Positions 26,115 through 36,030 of a DNA stretch of 64,000 bases are shown piece after piece. The position numbers and the translations under genes are program-made. This DNA is from Sulfitobacter sp. LCG007 (GTDB lineage Bacteria > Pseudomonadota > Alphaproteobacteria > Rhodobacterales > Rhodobacteraceae), in assembly GCF_040801785.1 (NCBI RefSeq), contig NZ_CP161805.1, positions 620,001 to 684,000 of the forward strand, in the 5' to 3' direction. Position 1 is the first letter of the stretch; every line of letters begins with the position of its first letter. The notes beneath the pieces are model-generated. The model saw only the letters and a list, made by a program, of their open reading frames with translations. It did not search any database and had not been told where the DNA came from.

Positions 26115-27101
26115 TTATTCTCCCTTCCCGATGAAGCCTTCGTAGGTGCCGTAGGCCTCGTATCCATAGGATCCGTCGTACATGGGCGCGAAATTGTGTT
26201 CCTGCGCCCAGATGAACCAGTTGTCGACCACGGTGCCCGTCAGCAGGATGCCGATGCCGCCGGTGATCGGGGTCAGCACGGCGAACCACCAGGCCCAGCG
26301 GTGGATGCCTTCCATCGTGGCGTTGAAGCCCATGGTCCAGCGCCAGAACAGCGCCGCACGCTCGGAGGCCGTTCCCCGGTCGAATATCTGCTCGAGTTCG
26401 CGGTCGCCGCCGAAGCGGGTGACGGCGAGGATCGTGGCACCGTGCATCGCAAACAGCAGCACGGACCCGTAAAGGAAGACGATCGAGAGGCAGTGGAAGG
26501 GGTTGTAATAGAGGTTGCCGTAGCGGATCGAAAAGGCGGTCGTCCAGTCGAGATGCGGGAAGATGCCGTAGGGCACCGCCTCGGACCACGACCCCATCAG
26601 GATCGGGCGGAACAGGCCGAGCACGAGGAACAGCCAGATCGCGCTGGCGAAGGCCCAGGCGACATGTTTGCCCATCCGGTGCTCCTGCGCCAGCAGGTAG
26701 GCCCGCAGCCACCAGGTGCAGACGGCGACAAGCAGGAAGAAGCTCGAGATGATGTACCAGCCGCCATCGTTCAGGGGCGGCATCCGCAGGCCGTATTCCG
26801 GGCTGGGCGGTTCGAGCGCCAGCCAGAAGAGTTGGCGTAGCATCTCGGGCAACGACCAGTTGACCTGTGCGAGCATGTTGAGGCCGACGATGAAGAACCA
26901 CAGGAAACCCGTCGCCAGCGAGACCATCCCGGTCCAGCCGAGATAGATCGGGCCGAGCTGGCCGTTTCCGAGCCATCCGAAGAGCTTGGAGAAGCGCGGC
27001 GTGACCATGCGCTCGGTCATCATGCGGCCGTTGTCGTTCATGCCCCATTCGGCTTCGCCCTGAACCTGAACCTGGGTGAAGATGTTCTGATATTCGGCCA
27101 T
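26115..27101 (-). CDS. pufM: Photosynthetic reaction centre M subunit
   Basis: Core subunit binding the special-pair bacteriochlorophylls, QA and the non-haem iron. 328 residues with five transmembrane helices; conserved segments include [28 protein letters not shown] (special-pair His region) and [22 protein letters not shown] (iron/quinone region). Start ATG 27101 lies 2 nt after the pufL stop. The C-terminal tail (after WAQEHNFAP) extends about 20 residues beyond shorter homologues, typical where PufC docks. Confidence 0.97.
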   Translation of the reverse strand: MAEYQNIFTQVQVQGEAEWGMNDNGRMMTERMVTPRFSKLFGWLGNGQLGPIYLGWTGMVSLATGFLWFFIVGLNMLAQVNWSLPEMLRQLFWLALEPPSPEYGLRMPPLNDGGWYIISSFFLLVAVCTWWLRAYLLAQEHRMGKHVAWAFASAIWLFLVLGLFRPILMGSWSEAVPYGIFPHLDWTTAFSIRYGNLYYNPFHCLSIVFLYGSVLLFAMHGATILAVTRFGGDRELEQIFDRGTASERAALFWRWTMGFNATMEGIHRWAWWFAVLTPITGGIGILLTGTVVDNWFIWAQEHNFAPMYDGSYGYEAYGTYEGFIGKGE

Positions 27102-27103
27102 GA

Positions 27104-27943
27104 TCACATTCCCACCTGAGAGGGCCATATCGGCAGTTCGAGCCACCAGTTCCACCACTCGGGCCAGCCCTTGGTCCATACCGGGCCGCTGATGATGATG
27201 CAGACGGCCGAGAAGAACGAGGCGTTGATCGCGAGCAGGAACCCGAGCCGGTGAATGCCCAGCGTGCCGATCGAATAGCCGATGAAGTCGCGGAAGAACG
27301 TGTCCTCGTGATCGGGCGTCTTGGCTGTCTCGCCCTTTTCGGGATTGGCCGCCGACAGGATGAGCCCGCCGTGCAGGGCCAGCGCCAGACAGGTGGTGAA
27401 GAACAGCGTCACCGCCAGCATGTGGGCCGGGTTGTAATGGAAGTGCAGGTAGGCGTAGCCGGTGTTGGACACCCAGTCGAGATGCGAGAAGATCCCGTAG
27501 GGAAAGCCGTAGCCCCAGGCGCCCATCAGCACGGGGCGAAAGATGACCAGCGTCACGTAGGCGAGGATCGCGAAGGCGAAGGCGAAAGGCACGTGATAGC
27601 CGATCCCCAGCTTTCGGCAGATCTCGACCTCTCGCAGCGCCCAGCTGCAGAAGGCGCCGGTCGCGCAGATCGTGATGATCTGCCACAGACCGCCCTCCAT
27701 CAGCGGGGCCGCACCGAGGCCGTAGCTCAGGTCGGGCGGCGCGATGTTGATGAGCCAGGGATTGAACGTTCCCTGCTGCGAGGCGCCCCAGAAGATCAGG
27801 ATGGTGCCGAGCACGGAAAAGAAGAGCGTCGTGACTCCGAAGAAGCCCACGTAGAAGGGGCCGACCCAGAAGTCGAAAAGATCGCCCCCGATCAGCGTCC
27901 CGCCACGGACGCGGTATTTTCTCTCGAAGCTGAGCAACGCCAT
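27104..27943 (-). CDS. pufL: Photosynthetic reaction centre L subunit
   Basis: 279 residues, five transmembrane helices, with the canonical start [33 protein letters not shown] (split: [15 protein letters not shown], then [13 protein letters not shown]). The special-pair histidine region is [20 protein letters not shown], and the iron-ligand/QB region is [14 protein letters not shown]. It follows pufA by 174 bp of hairpin-rich, non-coding sequence, so translation is initiated independently. Confidence 0.97.
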   Translation of the reverse strand: MALLSFERKYRVRGGTLIGGDLFDFWVGPFYVGFFGVTTLFFSVLGTILIFWGASQQGTFNPWLINIAPPDLSYGLGAAPLMEGGLWQIITICATGAFCSWALREVEICRKLGIGYHVPFAFAFAILAYVTLVIFRPVLMGAWGYGFPYGIFSHLDWVSNTGYAYLHFHYNPAHMLAVTLFFTTCLALALHGGLILSAANPEKGETAKTPDHEDTFFRDFIGYSIGTLGIHRLGFLLAINASFFSAVCIIISGPVWTKGWPEWWNWWLELPIWPSQVGM

Positions 27944-28036
27944 TTTCAGGGTCTCCGCGCTAAGGCGGCGCGTCCGGTCAGACGACAACCGTCATTGGAT
28001 GGTGAATTGCGGGTGGTAGTTTGCGGGTGGTCATTT

Positions 28037-28113
28037 GCTGCGGCCGGTCCATGATCACGTGGCCCGCCCGCAGCTGTTTCATGTGCCGGTGCGCACGGGA
28101 TTCCGCGCGCACC
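28037..28113 (-). other. Two intercistronic hairpins between pufA and pufL
   Basis: Just after the pufA stop, GGTGCGC (28088-28094) pairs with GCGCACC (28107-28113), and further along GCTGCGG (28037-28043) pairs with CCGCAGC (28068-28074). In Rhodobacter, hairpins at this place protect the pufBA mRNA from 3' decay and give the excess of LH1 over reaction centre subunits; the same role is inferred here. No ORF is visible in the 174-bp gap. Confidence 0.65.
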
Positions 28114-28117
28114 TCGA

Positions 28118-28276
28118 TCACATCCCCTGTGCTGCGGCAGCGTTCTCAAACCAGTTGAGACCGTTGCTCAGCACCACGAGATGAATCATCACCGCGAGCA
28201 GGAAGAGGAACACGCCTTGTGCAACGAAGACGCGGCGCGGATCGAAAATCAGCCAAATCTTGTAGAATTTTGCCAT
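28118..28276 (-). CDS. pufA: LH1 light-harvesting polypeptide alpha
   Basis: 52-residue alpha-apoprotein of the core antenna. It begins [20 protein letters not shown], as usual, followed by one transmembrane helix containing the bacteriochlorophyll ligand His32 (VMIHLVVL) and the hydrogen-bonding Trp42 (LNWFE). A ribosome binding site AGGAGG is 8-9 nt before the ATG. It lies 13 nt after pufB. Confidence 0.97.
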   Translation of the reverse strand: MAKFYKIWLIFDPRRVFVAQGVFLFLLAVMIHLVVLSNGLNWFENAAAAQGM

Positions 28277-28289
28277 TCTTTGATCCTCC

Positions 28290-28439
28290 TCAGAACCATG
28301 GAGCCCAGATGTACGTCGCGATATGCGCGACGACTGCGATGGCCACGAACAGCCAGAGGCCGCTCATATAGACCGAATGCAGCTCCTGGGCCTGCTCGTC
28401 GGTGAGACCTGTAAAGGACAGGTCGGTTCTATCAGCCAT
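28290..28439 (-). CDS. pufB: LH1 light-harvesting polypeptide beta
   Basis: 49-residue beta-apoprotein. The soluble N-terminal part ([20 protein letters not shown]) includes the conserved His21, and the transmembrane helix carries the bacteriochlorophyll ligand His39 (VVAHIA) and the C-terminal aromatic pair WAPWF (Trp45, Trp48). GGAGG lies about 8 nt before the ATG. Preceded by the three-hairpin stretch after pufQ. Confidence 0.97.
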   Translation of the reverse strand: MADRTDLSFTGLTDEQAQELHSVYMSGLWLFVAIAVVAHIATYIWAPWF

Positions 28440-28475
28440 GAACGATCCTCCGGAAAGTTACGCTGACACCGCATT

Positions 28476-28536
28476 CCCTGCGGCAGGGTCCTTTGGGGCT
28501 TGCGCCCCGCCGGGGTCCGTCCGCCCTTGCGGGCGG
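28476..28536 (-). other. Three tandem hairpins between pufQ and pufB
   Basis: The 116-bp pufQ-pufB gap holds CCCTG-CGG-CAGGG (28476-28488), GGGGC-TTGC-GCCCC (28495-28508) and CCGCCC-TTGC-GGGCGG (28521-28536). In the transcript (minus strand) the last two have GCAA, that is GNRA-type, tetraloops. They separate the low-abundance pufQ segment from the high-abundance pufBA message and may guide RNA processing or stabilise the 5' end of pufBA. Confidence 0.65.
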
Positions 28537-28555
28537 GCAGGTCGGGTCACGGCCC

Positions 28556-28783
28556 TCAGGCCGAGAAAATCACCGGCGTGATGCGGTCCGCCTCTGCCCA
28601 TGCACGGGCCAGGGGCCCGCGCAGGTTGAGGCTCCGCCGCCGTCGGACGCAGAGCAGCCACTCGACCGTCGCGAAGGGCAGGGCAAGAAGCAGGATCAGG
28701 GTGAAATAGACCCTGAACTCGAACCGCTCTCCGCTATGCGTTCGCAGGTGCCGGTCGCCTGCAATATTGCTGTTCATCGTCAT
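28556..28783 (-). CDS. pufQ: PufQ, bacteriochlorophyll-related assembly protein
   Basis: 75-residue protein with one transmembrane helix (about residues 26-46, [20 protein letters not shown]) and basic flanks, ending [13 protein letters not shown] as in the family. PufQ is required for normal bacteriochlorophyll production or complex formation in R. capsulatus. ATG 28783 overlaps the bchZ stop (ATGA), with AGGAG 7 nt upstream, so it is read from the bchCXYZ transcript. Confidence 0.92.
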   Translation of the reverse strand: MTMNSNIAGDRHLRTHSGERFEFRVYFTLILLLALPFATVEWLLCVRRRRSLNLRGPLARAWAEADRITPVIFSA

Positions 28784-30267
28784 GTGAAGTCTCCTCCGCG
28801 TGATGTTCCCTCGGCGCCACTGGTTTGCGGTGCCAGCGCCATGACCGTTTCGATCACGACGCGTTCGTCTCCCTGTTTCAGCGCGGCGTCCTCTGCGGCA
28901 TCGCGCAGGGATTTTGCGGCCGAAATCCTCGTCAGTACGGGGTGGCTCGCCACGATCCGGTCGAGCTCGGCCTGCGCGTCCGCGTCCCAGGGGAAATCGC
29001 GCCGCAGGGGTGTCGGGGTGGCTTGCGTCCTGTCCATGTCACTGGCCAGGGGCAGGATGTGGAAGAGCGCGTCGAAGAGCCCGTTGCACACTTCCTGCAC
29101 CATGTAGGTCGCGCCCGCGTAGCCCATGAACGGGGTGCCCGTCGCGCGCCGGATCGCGGCGCCCGGAAAGCTTGCCGGGATGAAGGCGGGGCTTGGTCCG
29201 TGTCCGCCCTTGAGCTCGGCGAGGTACATCTTCTCGTTGATGCTGCCCATCACGATGAGCGGGCGTTTCTGCCCCAGAAGGGCACGGACCTCGACGTTGT
29301 TCGTCTTCTTGCCGGCCGTGCGGGCCACGGCGAAGGCACAGGGCAGGCCCATGTCATCCTCCAGAAACAGCCGGATGCCGCGCGCATAGGTCTCGTTCGC
29401 CACGATGGCGAAAGAGGCGGTGGCGAAGAAATCCTGCGTGACCGACCGCCAGAGGTCCCAGACCGGTTTGATCGTCGAATGCTTCTCGCGGGTGATAAAT
29501 GGCTCGGGGTCGAGCCCGAGCATTTCGCCCAAGGTCCGCAGGAAGCGCGTCGTCGATTCGATCCCGATGGGCGCTTGCAGGTAGGGTTTGCCCAGCACCT
29601 CGGCCAGCCCGCGCCCGAACTCCCGGTACATGCAGATGTTGACGTCGGCGTTCACCAGATTGCGCATCTCGGCAAGATGCGCCCCGAGCGGCATCACCAT
29701 GTTGACCTCGGCCCCGATCCCCTCGATCAGCCGGCGGATCTCGTGCAGGTCGCTCGGCATGTTGAAGGTGCCGTACATCGGCCCGAGGATGTTGACCCGC
29801 GGCGCCGCGCCCGCCTCGCGCTTCTTCTCGGGCGGCATCCGGCCCTTCGTCATGCCGAATTCGGTGAAGATCCAGGTCATCGCCCGGTCCGCGGCCTGCC
29901 ACTGGTCCTCGTCGATGGTGCGCGGCAGGAAGCGCTGGATGTTGGTGCCCTGCGGCGTCACGCCGCCACCGATCATCTCTGCGATGGAGCCTGTGACGAC
30001 CACGGCGGGAAGCGCCGGATCGAGGGCGCTCCACGCCCGCTTCATGGACTCCTCGGTGCCCGATCCCATCTCGCCTTCGCCAAGGCCGGTGACGACGATG
30101 GGCAGTTCGTGCGGCGGCAGGGCGTCGGTGTAATGAAGCACGCTGGTAACGGGCAGGTTCTCGCAGCCCACGGGCCCGTCGATGACGACCTGCAGACCCT
30201 TGACGGCGCAGAAGGCGTAGACTGCGCCCCAGTAGCCGCCGGCGCGGTCATGATCCTGGATCAGCAT
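28780..30267 (-). CDS. bchZ: Chlorophyllide a reductase subunit Z
   Basis: NifK-like subunit of chlorophyllide a oxidoreductase (COR), which reduces ring B. 495 residues, starting [19 protein letters not shown] as in the Rhodobacter protein, with [12 protein letters not shown] carrying a cluster cysteine. ATG 30267 has GAGGGG 9 nt upstream; an ATG 9 bp earlier (30276) lies directly against that site and is disfavoured. It is 55 bp after bchY and couples to pufQ. Confidence 0.95.
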   Translation of the reverse strand: MLIQDHDRAGGYWGAVYAFCAVKGLQVVIDGPVGCENLPVTSVLHYTDALPPHELPIVVTGLGEGEMGSGTEESMKRAWSALDPALPAVVVTGSIAEMIGGGVTPQGTNIQRFLPRTIDEDQWQAADRAMTWIFTEFGMTKGRMPPEKKREAGAAPRVNILGPMYGTFNMPSDLHEIRRLIEGIGAEVNMVMPLGAHLAEMRNLVNADVNICMYREFGRGLAEVLGKPYLQAPIGIESTTRFLRTLGEMLGLDPEPFITREKHSTIKPVWDLWRSVTQDFFATASFAIVANETYARGIRLFLEDDMGLPCAFAVARTAGKKTNNVEVRALLGQKRPLIVMGSINEKMYLAELKGGHGPSPAFIPASFPGAAIRRATGTPFMGYAGATYMVQEVCNGLFDALFHILPLASDMDRTQATPTPLRRDFPWDADAQAELDRIVASHPVLTRISAAKSLRDAAEDAALKQGDERVVIETVMALAPQTSGAEGTSRGGDFT

Positions 30268-30322
30268 GGCGCGCATCCCCTCTGCGGGTAGCGTCGGAAA
30301 GTCTGATGCGCGGCGGCGGCCA

Positions 30323-31870
30323 TCAGATCATCTCCTGGGCTGCGGCGGCGCGGGCCTGCTTGTCGAGCTTCTTCTGATGCTGCGCGCGGAAGTCCGGGCG
30401 CAGGTTCGGCGTGCCTTCCCAGACGCCAGCCGTATCCCCGGCACCGACATCCTCGAAAAAGGCGCGCATCCGCTCCATCCGGTCCTTGTTGCCGATCGCC
30501 GCGTTGATCACCTCGGCCAGCGACCCGGCACCCGCAGGGCCCATGAGCGGACGCGCGGAAATCAGGTTGGTGAAGTAGAGCGCCGGGATTCCGAGCTGCT
30601 TGGCCTTCTGCACGACCGGCGTGGTGCCGATGGCGAGATCGGGCCGGATCGCGTCCATCGCCGCGCAGTCATCCTCGAGCGAGGCGCGGAATTTTACCTT
30701 TATGCCCTTCGCCGCCAGCCATTCTGCATCCGTCGTATTCCACGTGGTTCGGGGGCAGGCAGTCCCGACGTAAGGCACCTGCGCGCCGCTTTCGATCAGC
30801 AGACGCGCCACGAGCAGTTCGCTCCCCTCGTAGCCCGACAGCGTGATCACGCCGTCGATCCGGGCCCGGGCCAGCGCGCCCTTGATCGCGGGAAGAAAGG
30901 CGTTTTGCGCCGAAGCCACCTTGTCCGGGGCGATGCCGAAGGCGTCGCCGATCGCGGCAAGCCAGCTGGCCGTCCCGTCGAGGCCAACAGGCGCGCTGCC
31001 GACCACCTTCCGGCCTGCGCGTTCGAAGACGCGCACGGAGGCGGTGTAGAAGGGGTGGATCGCCGCCACCGCGCCGCAATCGAGCGCGGCATAAAGCTCG
31101 CGCCATTCCCGGCAGGGAACCACCGGACCCGCCGCAAGCCCCATGGGCGCCAGCATCGCGCCGATCATCATCGGGTCGGCGGGGAACATCTCGCCCAGCA
31201 GCGTCACGGTCGGCCGGTCGTCGCGCCCGCTCATCGGAGCGGCCACGGGCCCAGCTTCGACCTCCCGCGCGGCATATTCCAGCATCGCGCCGGCCAGCAC
31301 GTCCTTCGCCTCGGCATGGGTCGGGATGCCGAAACCGGGAACGTCGATGCCGACGATCCGCACGCCGTTGATTTCCTTCGGCAGCAGCCTCAGGGGAACC
31401 CCGCTTGCCGTCGGCACGCAGAGATTCGTGACCACGATGGCGTCAAAGCGGTCCGGGTCGGCCAGTTCGTGAACGCTTTCGCGGATGTCCTCAAAAAGCT
31501 TGCCGGTCACCAGCGTCTCGGAATTGAACGGGACATACCCCACGGACCGGCGGGCACCGTAAAAATGCGAGACGAAGGTCAGGCCGTAGACGCAGCAGGC
31601 CGATCCGCTGAGAACCGTGGCGACACGCTTCATCCGAAGCCCGACGCGCAGGCTGCCGAAGGCCGGACACATGGATTGCGGCTTGTCATGCGGGCCTTGC
31701 GGATAGTCCGCCGCGAACTTGTCGAGCAGATCCGACTGTCCGGCAAGCCGCGCCGCCTTCGCCAGCTCTCCGCCCGAGCTGCAGGCGCCAGGTTCGGTGG
31801 ACGCCGGCCGCGCCTCTCCCTCAGGCGGCTCGGCCTGCACGGGGCGGTCGTATGTCACAGCCTCGCGCAT
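30323..31870 (-). CDS. bchY: Chlorophyllide a reductase subunit Y
   Basis: NifD-like COR subunit of 515 residues. Cluster-ligand cysteines are visible in [16 protein letters not shown] and VTNLCVPT. The remaining sequence follows the family to the basic C-terminus [19 protein letters not shown] 31870 directly abuts the bchX stop with no spacer. The variable, proline-rich first 35 residues are normal for the family. Confidence 0.95.
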   Translation of the reverse strand: MREAVTYDRPVQAEPPEGEARPASTEPGACSSGGELAKAARLAGQSDLLDKFAADYPQGPHDKPQSMCPAFGSLRVGLRMKRVATVLSGSACCVYGLTFVSHFYGARRSVGYVPFNSETLVTGKLFEDIRESVHELADPDRFDAIVVTNLCVPTASGVPLRLLPKEINGVRIVGIDVPGFGIPTHAEAKDVLAGAMLEYAAREVEAGPVAAPMSGRDDRPTVTLLGEMFPADPMMIGAMLAPMGLAAGPVVPCREWRELYAALDCGAVAAIHPFYTASVRVFERAGRKVVGSAPVGLDGTASWLAAIGDAFGIAPDKVASAQNAFLPAIKGALARARIDGVITLSGYEGSELLVARLLIESGAQVPYVGTACPRTTWNTTDAEWLAAKGIKVKFRASLEDDCAAMDAIRPDLAIGTTPVVQKAKQLGIPALYFTNLISARPLMGPAGAGSLAEVINAAIGNKDRMERMRAFFEDVGAGDTAGVWEGTPNLRPDFRAQHQKKLDKQARAAAAQEMI

Positions 31871-32875
31871 TCAGGCCTCGTCATAGATCACTTCGAGGGA
31901 GGGCCTTTCGGCCGCATATTTCCCGCGCATGTCGATGTCGGTGGCCGGCTCCAGCACGATGTCGCCGCCCGTGTCCTTGCTGTCGAACAGCGCCAGAAGG
32001 CCGTCCTGATCCAGCGGTTTCGGGCGGATCGGCGGCGCCTCGGAGACGTTCACGCCGAGCTCGGCAAACAGCGCGCCCCACTGGCTCGCCGCGGTTCCGA
32101 CGATCTGGTAGTTGGCCGATTTCTTGCGCAGATCGTCATGCTGCGGAATCGACGCGAGGACGGGGATCTGCACGGCCTTGGCAAAGGCCTGCGCCTCGCC
32201 CGAGCCGTCGTCCTTGTTGATCACCAGCCCCGCAACCCCGACGTTTCCGCCCAGCTTGCGGAAGTACTCGACCGCCGAGCAGACATTGTTGGCCACATAG
32301 AGGCTCTGAAGATCGTTGGACCCGACGAGGATCACCTTCTGCGCCATGTCGCGCGCGATGGGCAGGCCGAAGCCGCCGCAGACCACGTCGCCGAGAAAGT
32401 CGAGCAGGACAAAGTCGAAGTCCCAGTCGTGAAACCCGAGCTTTTCGAGCAGTTCGAACCCGTGGATGATGCCGCGCCCGCCGCAGCCCCGGCCGACCTC
32501 GGGTCCGCCAAGCTCCATGGCGAAGACGCCGCCGCGCTTGAAGCAGACATCCCCGATCCTGACCTCCTCGCCGGCAAGCTTCTTGCGCGTCGAGGTCTCG
32601 ATGATGGTGGGGCAGGCCTTGCCGCCGAACAGCAGCGAGGTGGTGTCGGACTTGGGATCGCAGCCGATGAGCAACACGCGTTTGCCCAATTCGGCCATCA
32701 TGTGGCTGAGGTTCGCAAGCGTGAAGGATTTTCCGATCCCGCCCTTGCCGTAGATCGCGATGATCTGGGTCTTGCTCTTCGGCGGCTCCGAGGCGATCAC
32801 GTCCGCCAGGTCCTCATGCGCTTCTTCACGCAGACGCCGGTCGAAATCCTTCAGGTTCGGCACGTCGTCTTTCAT
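31871..32875 (-). CDS. bchX: Chlorophyllide a reductase iron protein subunit X
   Basis: NifH-like ATPase that drives COR. 334 residues with P-loop [10 protein letters not shown], the cluster cysteines in GRGCGGRG and [10 protein letters not shown], and the DPKSDTT switch segment. The BchX-type N-terminal extension (about 45 residues) is present. ATG 32875 overlaps the bchC stop as ATGA. Confidence 0.96.
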   Translation of the reverse strand: MKDDVPNLKDFDRRLREEAHEDLADVIASEPPKSKTQIIAIYGKGGIGKSFTLANLSHMMAELGKRVLLIGCDPKSDTTSLLFGGKACPTIIETSTRKKLAGEEVRIGDVCFKRGGVFAMELGGPEVGRGCGGRGIIHGFELLEKLGFHDWDFDFVLLDFLGDVVCGGFGLPIARDMAQKVILVGSNDLQSLYVANNVCSAVEYFRKLGGNVGVAGLVINKDDGSGEAQAFAKAVQIPVLASIPQHDDLRKKSANYQIVGTAASQWGALFAELGVNVSEAPPIRPKPLDQDGLLALFDSKDTGGDIVLEPATDIDMRGKYAAERPSLEVIYDEA

Positions 32876-33813
32876 GATACGTCTTTCCAGTTGAGGATCA
32901 TCTTCAGGCAATCGCGATCTTCGAAGGCGGTGCGGTAGGCTTTCGCCGCGTCTGCGGCAGGGCTGTCGTGCGTGATCAGCCCGCCCAGCGACAGCGCACC
33001 CGATTCGACCAGCGCCCGCGTCGCCGTCATGTCCTCGGGTTTCCATTCAGCCGACACGCGTAGCCGGGCCTCCTTCATGAAGGCGGGCGGAAAGGCGAAG
33101 GAGAGGGGCGCGGAATAGAAGCCGGCCAGCACGATCTCGCCGCCGCGCGCGATCCGGCCCATTAGGTCATTCAGGATCGCGCCGTTCCCTGAAGCGTCGT
33201 AGATGCTGCGGTAGTCGCGCCGCGTGTCTGCCTCGGGCGCGACGACGGCGTAACCGTCGGCACCCTCGCGCCGCGCCGGGTCATGTTCCCAGACTGTCGG
33301 GGCCGGGGCGCCGGCGGCAAGCGTCAGACGGGCCAGAAGGCGGCCCAGGACCCCGTGGCCGACGATCAGTTCGGGCGCTGAATTGCGAAGGCCGGCCATC
33401 GCATGGCGCGCCGTGGCGGCAAGCGCCAGCAGCGCGCCTTCGGCCTTCAGCGCGGAATCGATGCGCATGACCCGGCTCGCCTGGGTCACGACGCGCCGGG
33501 CAGAGCCGCCGAACAGGCCGAACGCTCCCTCGAAACAGTTCGATCCGGGAACGAACACCCGATCGCCGCTGCGCAATCCCGTGTCCGCCGCAGCCTCGAC
33601 GACTTCGCCAACCGCCTCGTAGCCGGGCACAAGCGGAAAACCCATGCCGGGGAAGGGCGGCATCTCTCCGGACCAGAACAGCTTTTCGGTGCCGGTCGAG
33701 ATGCCGGAATGGGCGATCTCGACAACGACGTCGCCGGGACCCGGTGCGCGCAGGCCAAGGGTCTCGATGCCAAGATCGCGCGGAGCTCTCAGTAGAACGG
33801 CTGCGGTTTTCAA
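32872..33813 (-). CDS. bchC: 3-hydroxyethyl bacteriochlorophyllide a dehydrogenase
   Basis: Medium-chain dehydrogenase that oxidises the C3 hydroxyethyl group to acetyl. 313 residues: MDR N-terminal domain with [16 protein letters not shown] and GYEAVGEVV, and a Rossmann-like domain ([13 protein letters not shown]). The conserved zinc ligands of alcohol dehydrogenases are not evident, as in other BchC. It is the first gene of the bchCXYZ-puf run, with two PpsR boxes upstream. Confidence 0.94.
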   Translation of the reverse strand: MKTAAVLLRAPRDLGIETLGLRAPGPGDVVVEIAHSGISTGTEKLFWSGEMPPFPGMGFPLVPGYEAVGEVVEAAADTGLRSGDRVFVPGSNCFEGAFGLFGGSARRVVTQASRVMRIDSALKAEGALLALAATARHAMAGLRNSAPELIVGHGVLGRLLARLTLAAGAPAPTVWEHDPARREGADGYAVVAPEADTRRDYRSIYDASGNGAILNDLMGRIARGGEIVLAGFYSAPLSFAFPPAFMKEARLRVSAEWKPEDMTATRALVESGALSLGGLITHDSPAADAAKAYRTAFEDRDCLKMILNWKDVS

Positions 33814-33874
33814 CGATCCTCACTTTCCCTGTCCGCCTGCCCATCGGCTGTGTCAGGGCGGACTCACGGTCATG

Positions 33875-33918
33875 TGTAATTCTATCGTTACACATCCATG
33901 TGTCAACATAAATGGACA
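33875..33918. promoter_or_regulatory. Tandem PpsR boxes upstream of bchC
   Basis: Two exact TGT-N12-ACA sites, 33875-33892 and 33901-33918, separated by 8 bp, in the 121-bp crtF-bchC gap. Paired boxes 7-8 bp apart are the known high-affinity arrangement for PpsR/CrtJ, including at bchC in Rhodobacter. Expected effect: aerobic repression of bchCXYZ-pufQ. Confidence 0.85.
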
Positions 33919-33934
33919 CTTTCTGGAAAACGCG

Positions 33935-35068
33935 TCAGCCGGGCTTGCGCGCGCTCACGACGGAAGTCACGAAGGAACGGCGCGGCGCGTGGGCCTTGAG
34001 GTCTGTGAAACCGGCCTGCGCGCATAGCGCGATGATGTCCGCCTGGGACCGCGTACGCCCCGTTCCCATGGCTCTGGTGTAGAACGCGAAATAGACATCC
34101 GTCGCCGTGTCGGGCCGTGTGCCGCCCGACATCGGTTCGGAAATCACCAGCCTCCCGCCCGCTGGCAGGATTTCGTGGATCTTGTCCAGCAACCGGCGCA
34201 CGGTCGCGTCCTCGTGGTCGTAAAGGACCCGCACGAGCGAAACCGCGTCAGCCCCCCGAGGCAGCGGATCGGTATGAAAGGACCCCTCGTGGACGGTCGC
34301 CCTTTCGGTCAGCCCCGCGGCGGCGAGCCGATGCCGGGCGGCCGGCGCGACGGCGGGCAGGTCGAACAGCGCAAGGCGAACCGACGCATGGCGTCGCGCC
34401 ACTTCCGTCAGGAAGACCCCGGTGCCGCCGCCCACGTCAAGAAGCCGTCTGACGCCTTTCAGCGATATGGTGGCAAGGGTGTCGGCGGCTACCAGACCCT
34501 GACTGTCCGCCATGAGTCGCGAAAACCTCCGCGCGATTTCCGGGTCCGACGCGGCGCCTGCGCCGAACACATAGGGCCAGAAGGATGCAATCTCGGGTGA
34601 CGTCTCGCGGCGCAGGAATGCGACGGGATCCTCGAGGTCGCGGTAGAGAAGCCTGTTGTGGCGGATCATCTCCTCGAGCCCGGGGACGCCGGCCAGCACG
34701 GCGCCCTTCCGCGCCAGGGCGAAGTCCCCGGATCGCCGCCGCCGCAAGAGGCCGATGCCGGCGGCTGCCTGCAACAGGATCGCCATCGACTCCGGAGGAA
34801 CGCCGCATGACCTTGCCAGGTCCGTCGCAGACATGGGCCCGTCCATCAGGCGATGCAGGATCCGCAGCTCCACGACGGCCAGCAGCGATTGAGTCTTCGC
34901 GAAACCCTGCAGCAGATCGAATATCGCGGCGCCGTCCCGTCTTGCGACCTCCCGCAGCAGGGGAATCCGGGCCGCCCAGGACTGGATCCGGGGGTTTGCG
35001 AGAAGCCTGTGCATCCTGCTGCCGGTTCGCCGCGCGCGCGCTGAAGAGGGGGCGACCGCGTGGGTCAT
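33935..35068 (-). CDS. crtF: Demethylspheroidene O-methyltransferase
   Basis: SAM-dependent methyltransferase that methylates the 1-hydroxy group in the spheroidene pathway. 377 residues: N-terminal dimerisation winged-helix region (SATDLARSCGVPPESM), SAM-binding LLDVGGGTGVFL (about 213-224), and HEILPAGGRLVISEPMSGG. Starts 4 nt after crtE. The long basic N-terminus (first 40 residues) is usual. Confidence 0.94.
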   Translation of the reverse strand: MTHAVAPSSARARRTGSRMHRLLANPRIQSWAARIPLLREVARRDGAAIFDLLQGFAKTQSLLAVVELRILHRLMDGPMSATDLARSCGVPPESMAILLQAAAGIGLLRRRRSGDFALARKGAVLAGVPGLEEMIRHNRLLYRDLEDPVAFLRRETSPEIASFWPYVFGAGAASDPEIARRFSRLMADSQGLVAADTLATISLKGVRRLLDVGGGTGVFLTEVARRHASVRLALFDLPAVAPAARHRLAAAGLTERATVHEGSFHTDPLPRGADAVSLVRVLYDHEDATVRRLLDKIHEILPAGGRLVISEPMSGGTRPDTATDVYFAFYTRAMGTGRTRSQADIIALCAQAGFTDLKAHAPRRSFVTSVVSARKPG

Positions 35069-35072
35069 GCCG

Positions 35073-35942
35073 TCATGCCCTGTGGCGTGCCGCGATCGCC
35101 GGTGTCACGCGCTCGGCGTAGGCGCGCACCATATGCGCGAGCTGCGCCTCGCCGCGGCAGGAGGGAATCGATGCGATCGCGCCGCCCAGTATGTTGCGAA
35201 GCCGCTCGAGGGCGCCCTCGATCCCGAGCAGCGTCACCGCATTGGGGCGACCATGCCGATCGTCCTGGCCCTGCGGTTTGCCCAGCTCTGATGCATCGCA
35301 AAGCGCATCGCGCAGATCGTCGGCAACCTGGAAGGCCTCGCCGATGCGGGCGCCAAGTTCGAACCAGGGCTCCGCTTCCTGACCCGAGGCGATGGCCCCC
35401 ATCTGCGTCGCCGCGATGAAAAGCGCCCCTGTCTTCGAGCGATGATAGGCCGCGAGATCGATCGCGGGCTCGCTTTCCCATCCTTGCCCCGCGCAGATGC
35501 CGTGGGGCATCCCGGTGCTCCGTGCAAGGGTCAGCAACAGCTCTGCACCACGAAGGGGTTCCTCCATCGTGGCGCGCGCCAGAAGCTCGAAGGCGAGGAT
35601 GATCAGGCTGTCGCCGGTCAGAACCGCCAGCGGTTCGGAAAATGCCCGGTGGACGGAAGGCTTGCCGCGGCGAAGGTCCGCATCGTCGAAGCAGGGCAGA
35701 TCGTCGTGCACCAGGCTGGCGCAATGGATCAGTTCGAGCGCCGCGGCTGCCGTATCCGACAGGGCGGGGCGGTCATCGCCGCAGGCAAGCGCGACCGAAA
35801 GCAGGATTGTCGGCCGGATCCGCGCGCCTCCGGGGTGGGTGGCATAGTGCAGCGCCTGCGACAGTTGGCGGGGCGCGATGCCACCTTGCGCGGAGACGAT
35901 CGCTGCGGCGACGGCGGCGCCTATTCTGTTGTCCAGATCCAT
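35073..35942 (-). CDS. crtE: Geranylgeranyl diphosphate synthase
   Basis: Trans-prenyltransferase supplying GGPP to carotenoids and to BchG. 289 residues; first aspartate-rich motif DDLPCFDDADLRRG, second motif AFQVADDLRD. Divergent from crtD with an 88-bp control region between them, and the first gene of the crtEF-bchC block. An ATG at 35942 has no strong ribosome binding site visible, but it gives the conserved start. Confidence 0.95.
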   Translation of the reverse strand: MDLDNRIGAAVAAAIVSAQGGIAPRQLSQALHYATHPGGARIRPTILLSVALACGDDRPALSDTAAAALELIHCASLVHDDLPCFDDADLRRGKPSVHRAFSEPLAVLTGDSLIILAFELLARATMEEPLRGAELLLTLARSTGMPHGICAGQGWESEPAIDLAAYHRSKTGALFIAATQMGAIASGQEAEPWFELGARIGEAFQVADDLRDALCDASELGKPQGQDDRHGRPNAVTLLGIEGALERLRNILGGAIASIPSCRGEAQLAHMVRAYAERVTPAIAARHRA

Positions 35943-35973
35943 GCGATCTCCAAAGCTGCGTCATGTGGTCGAG

Positions 35974-36000
35974 ACACTTAAGTGTAAACTACACTGGACA
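35974..36000. promoter_or_regulatory. PpsR box and palindrome between crtE and crtD
   Basis: An exact TGT-N12-ACA box (35983-36000) overlaps a perfect 12-bp palindrome ACACTTAAGTGT (35974-35985). Slightly to the right is TTGAC-N7-GTCAA (36003-36019). The box is 41 bp from the crtE start and 31 bp from the crtD start, so a single site may control both directions. Confidence 0.7.
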
Positions 36001-36030
36001 TATTGACGCAGTGAGTCAACTATCCGCGTC

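Noticed and set aside
26113-26117. Search for pufX between pufM and the next gene
   Set aside because: pufC starts one base after the pufM stop, so there is no room; the operon is of the pufC type.
27944-28117. Possible small ORF in the pufA-pufL gap
   Set aside because: No frame with a ribosome binding site and start; the sequence is explained by hairpins.
30266-32938. 890-codon open frame on the plus strand opposite bchZ, bchY and bchX
   Set aside because: It mirrors the codon positions of three clearly recognised genes; composition is Arg/Gly/Asp-rich without any domain, as expected for antisense frames in high-GC DNA.
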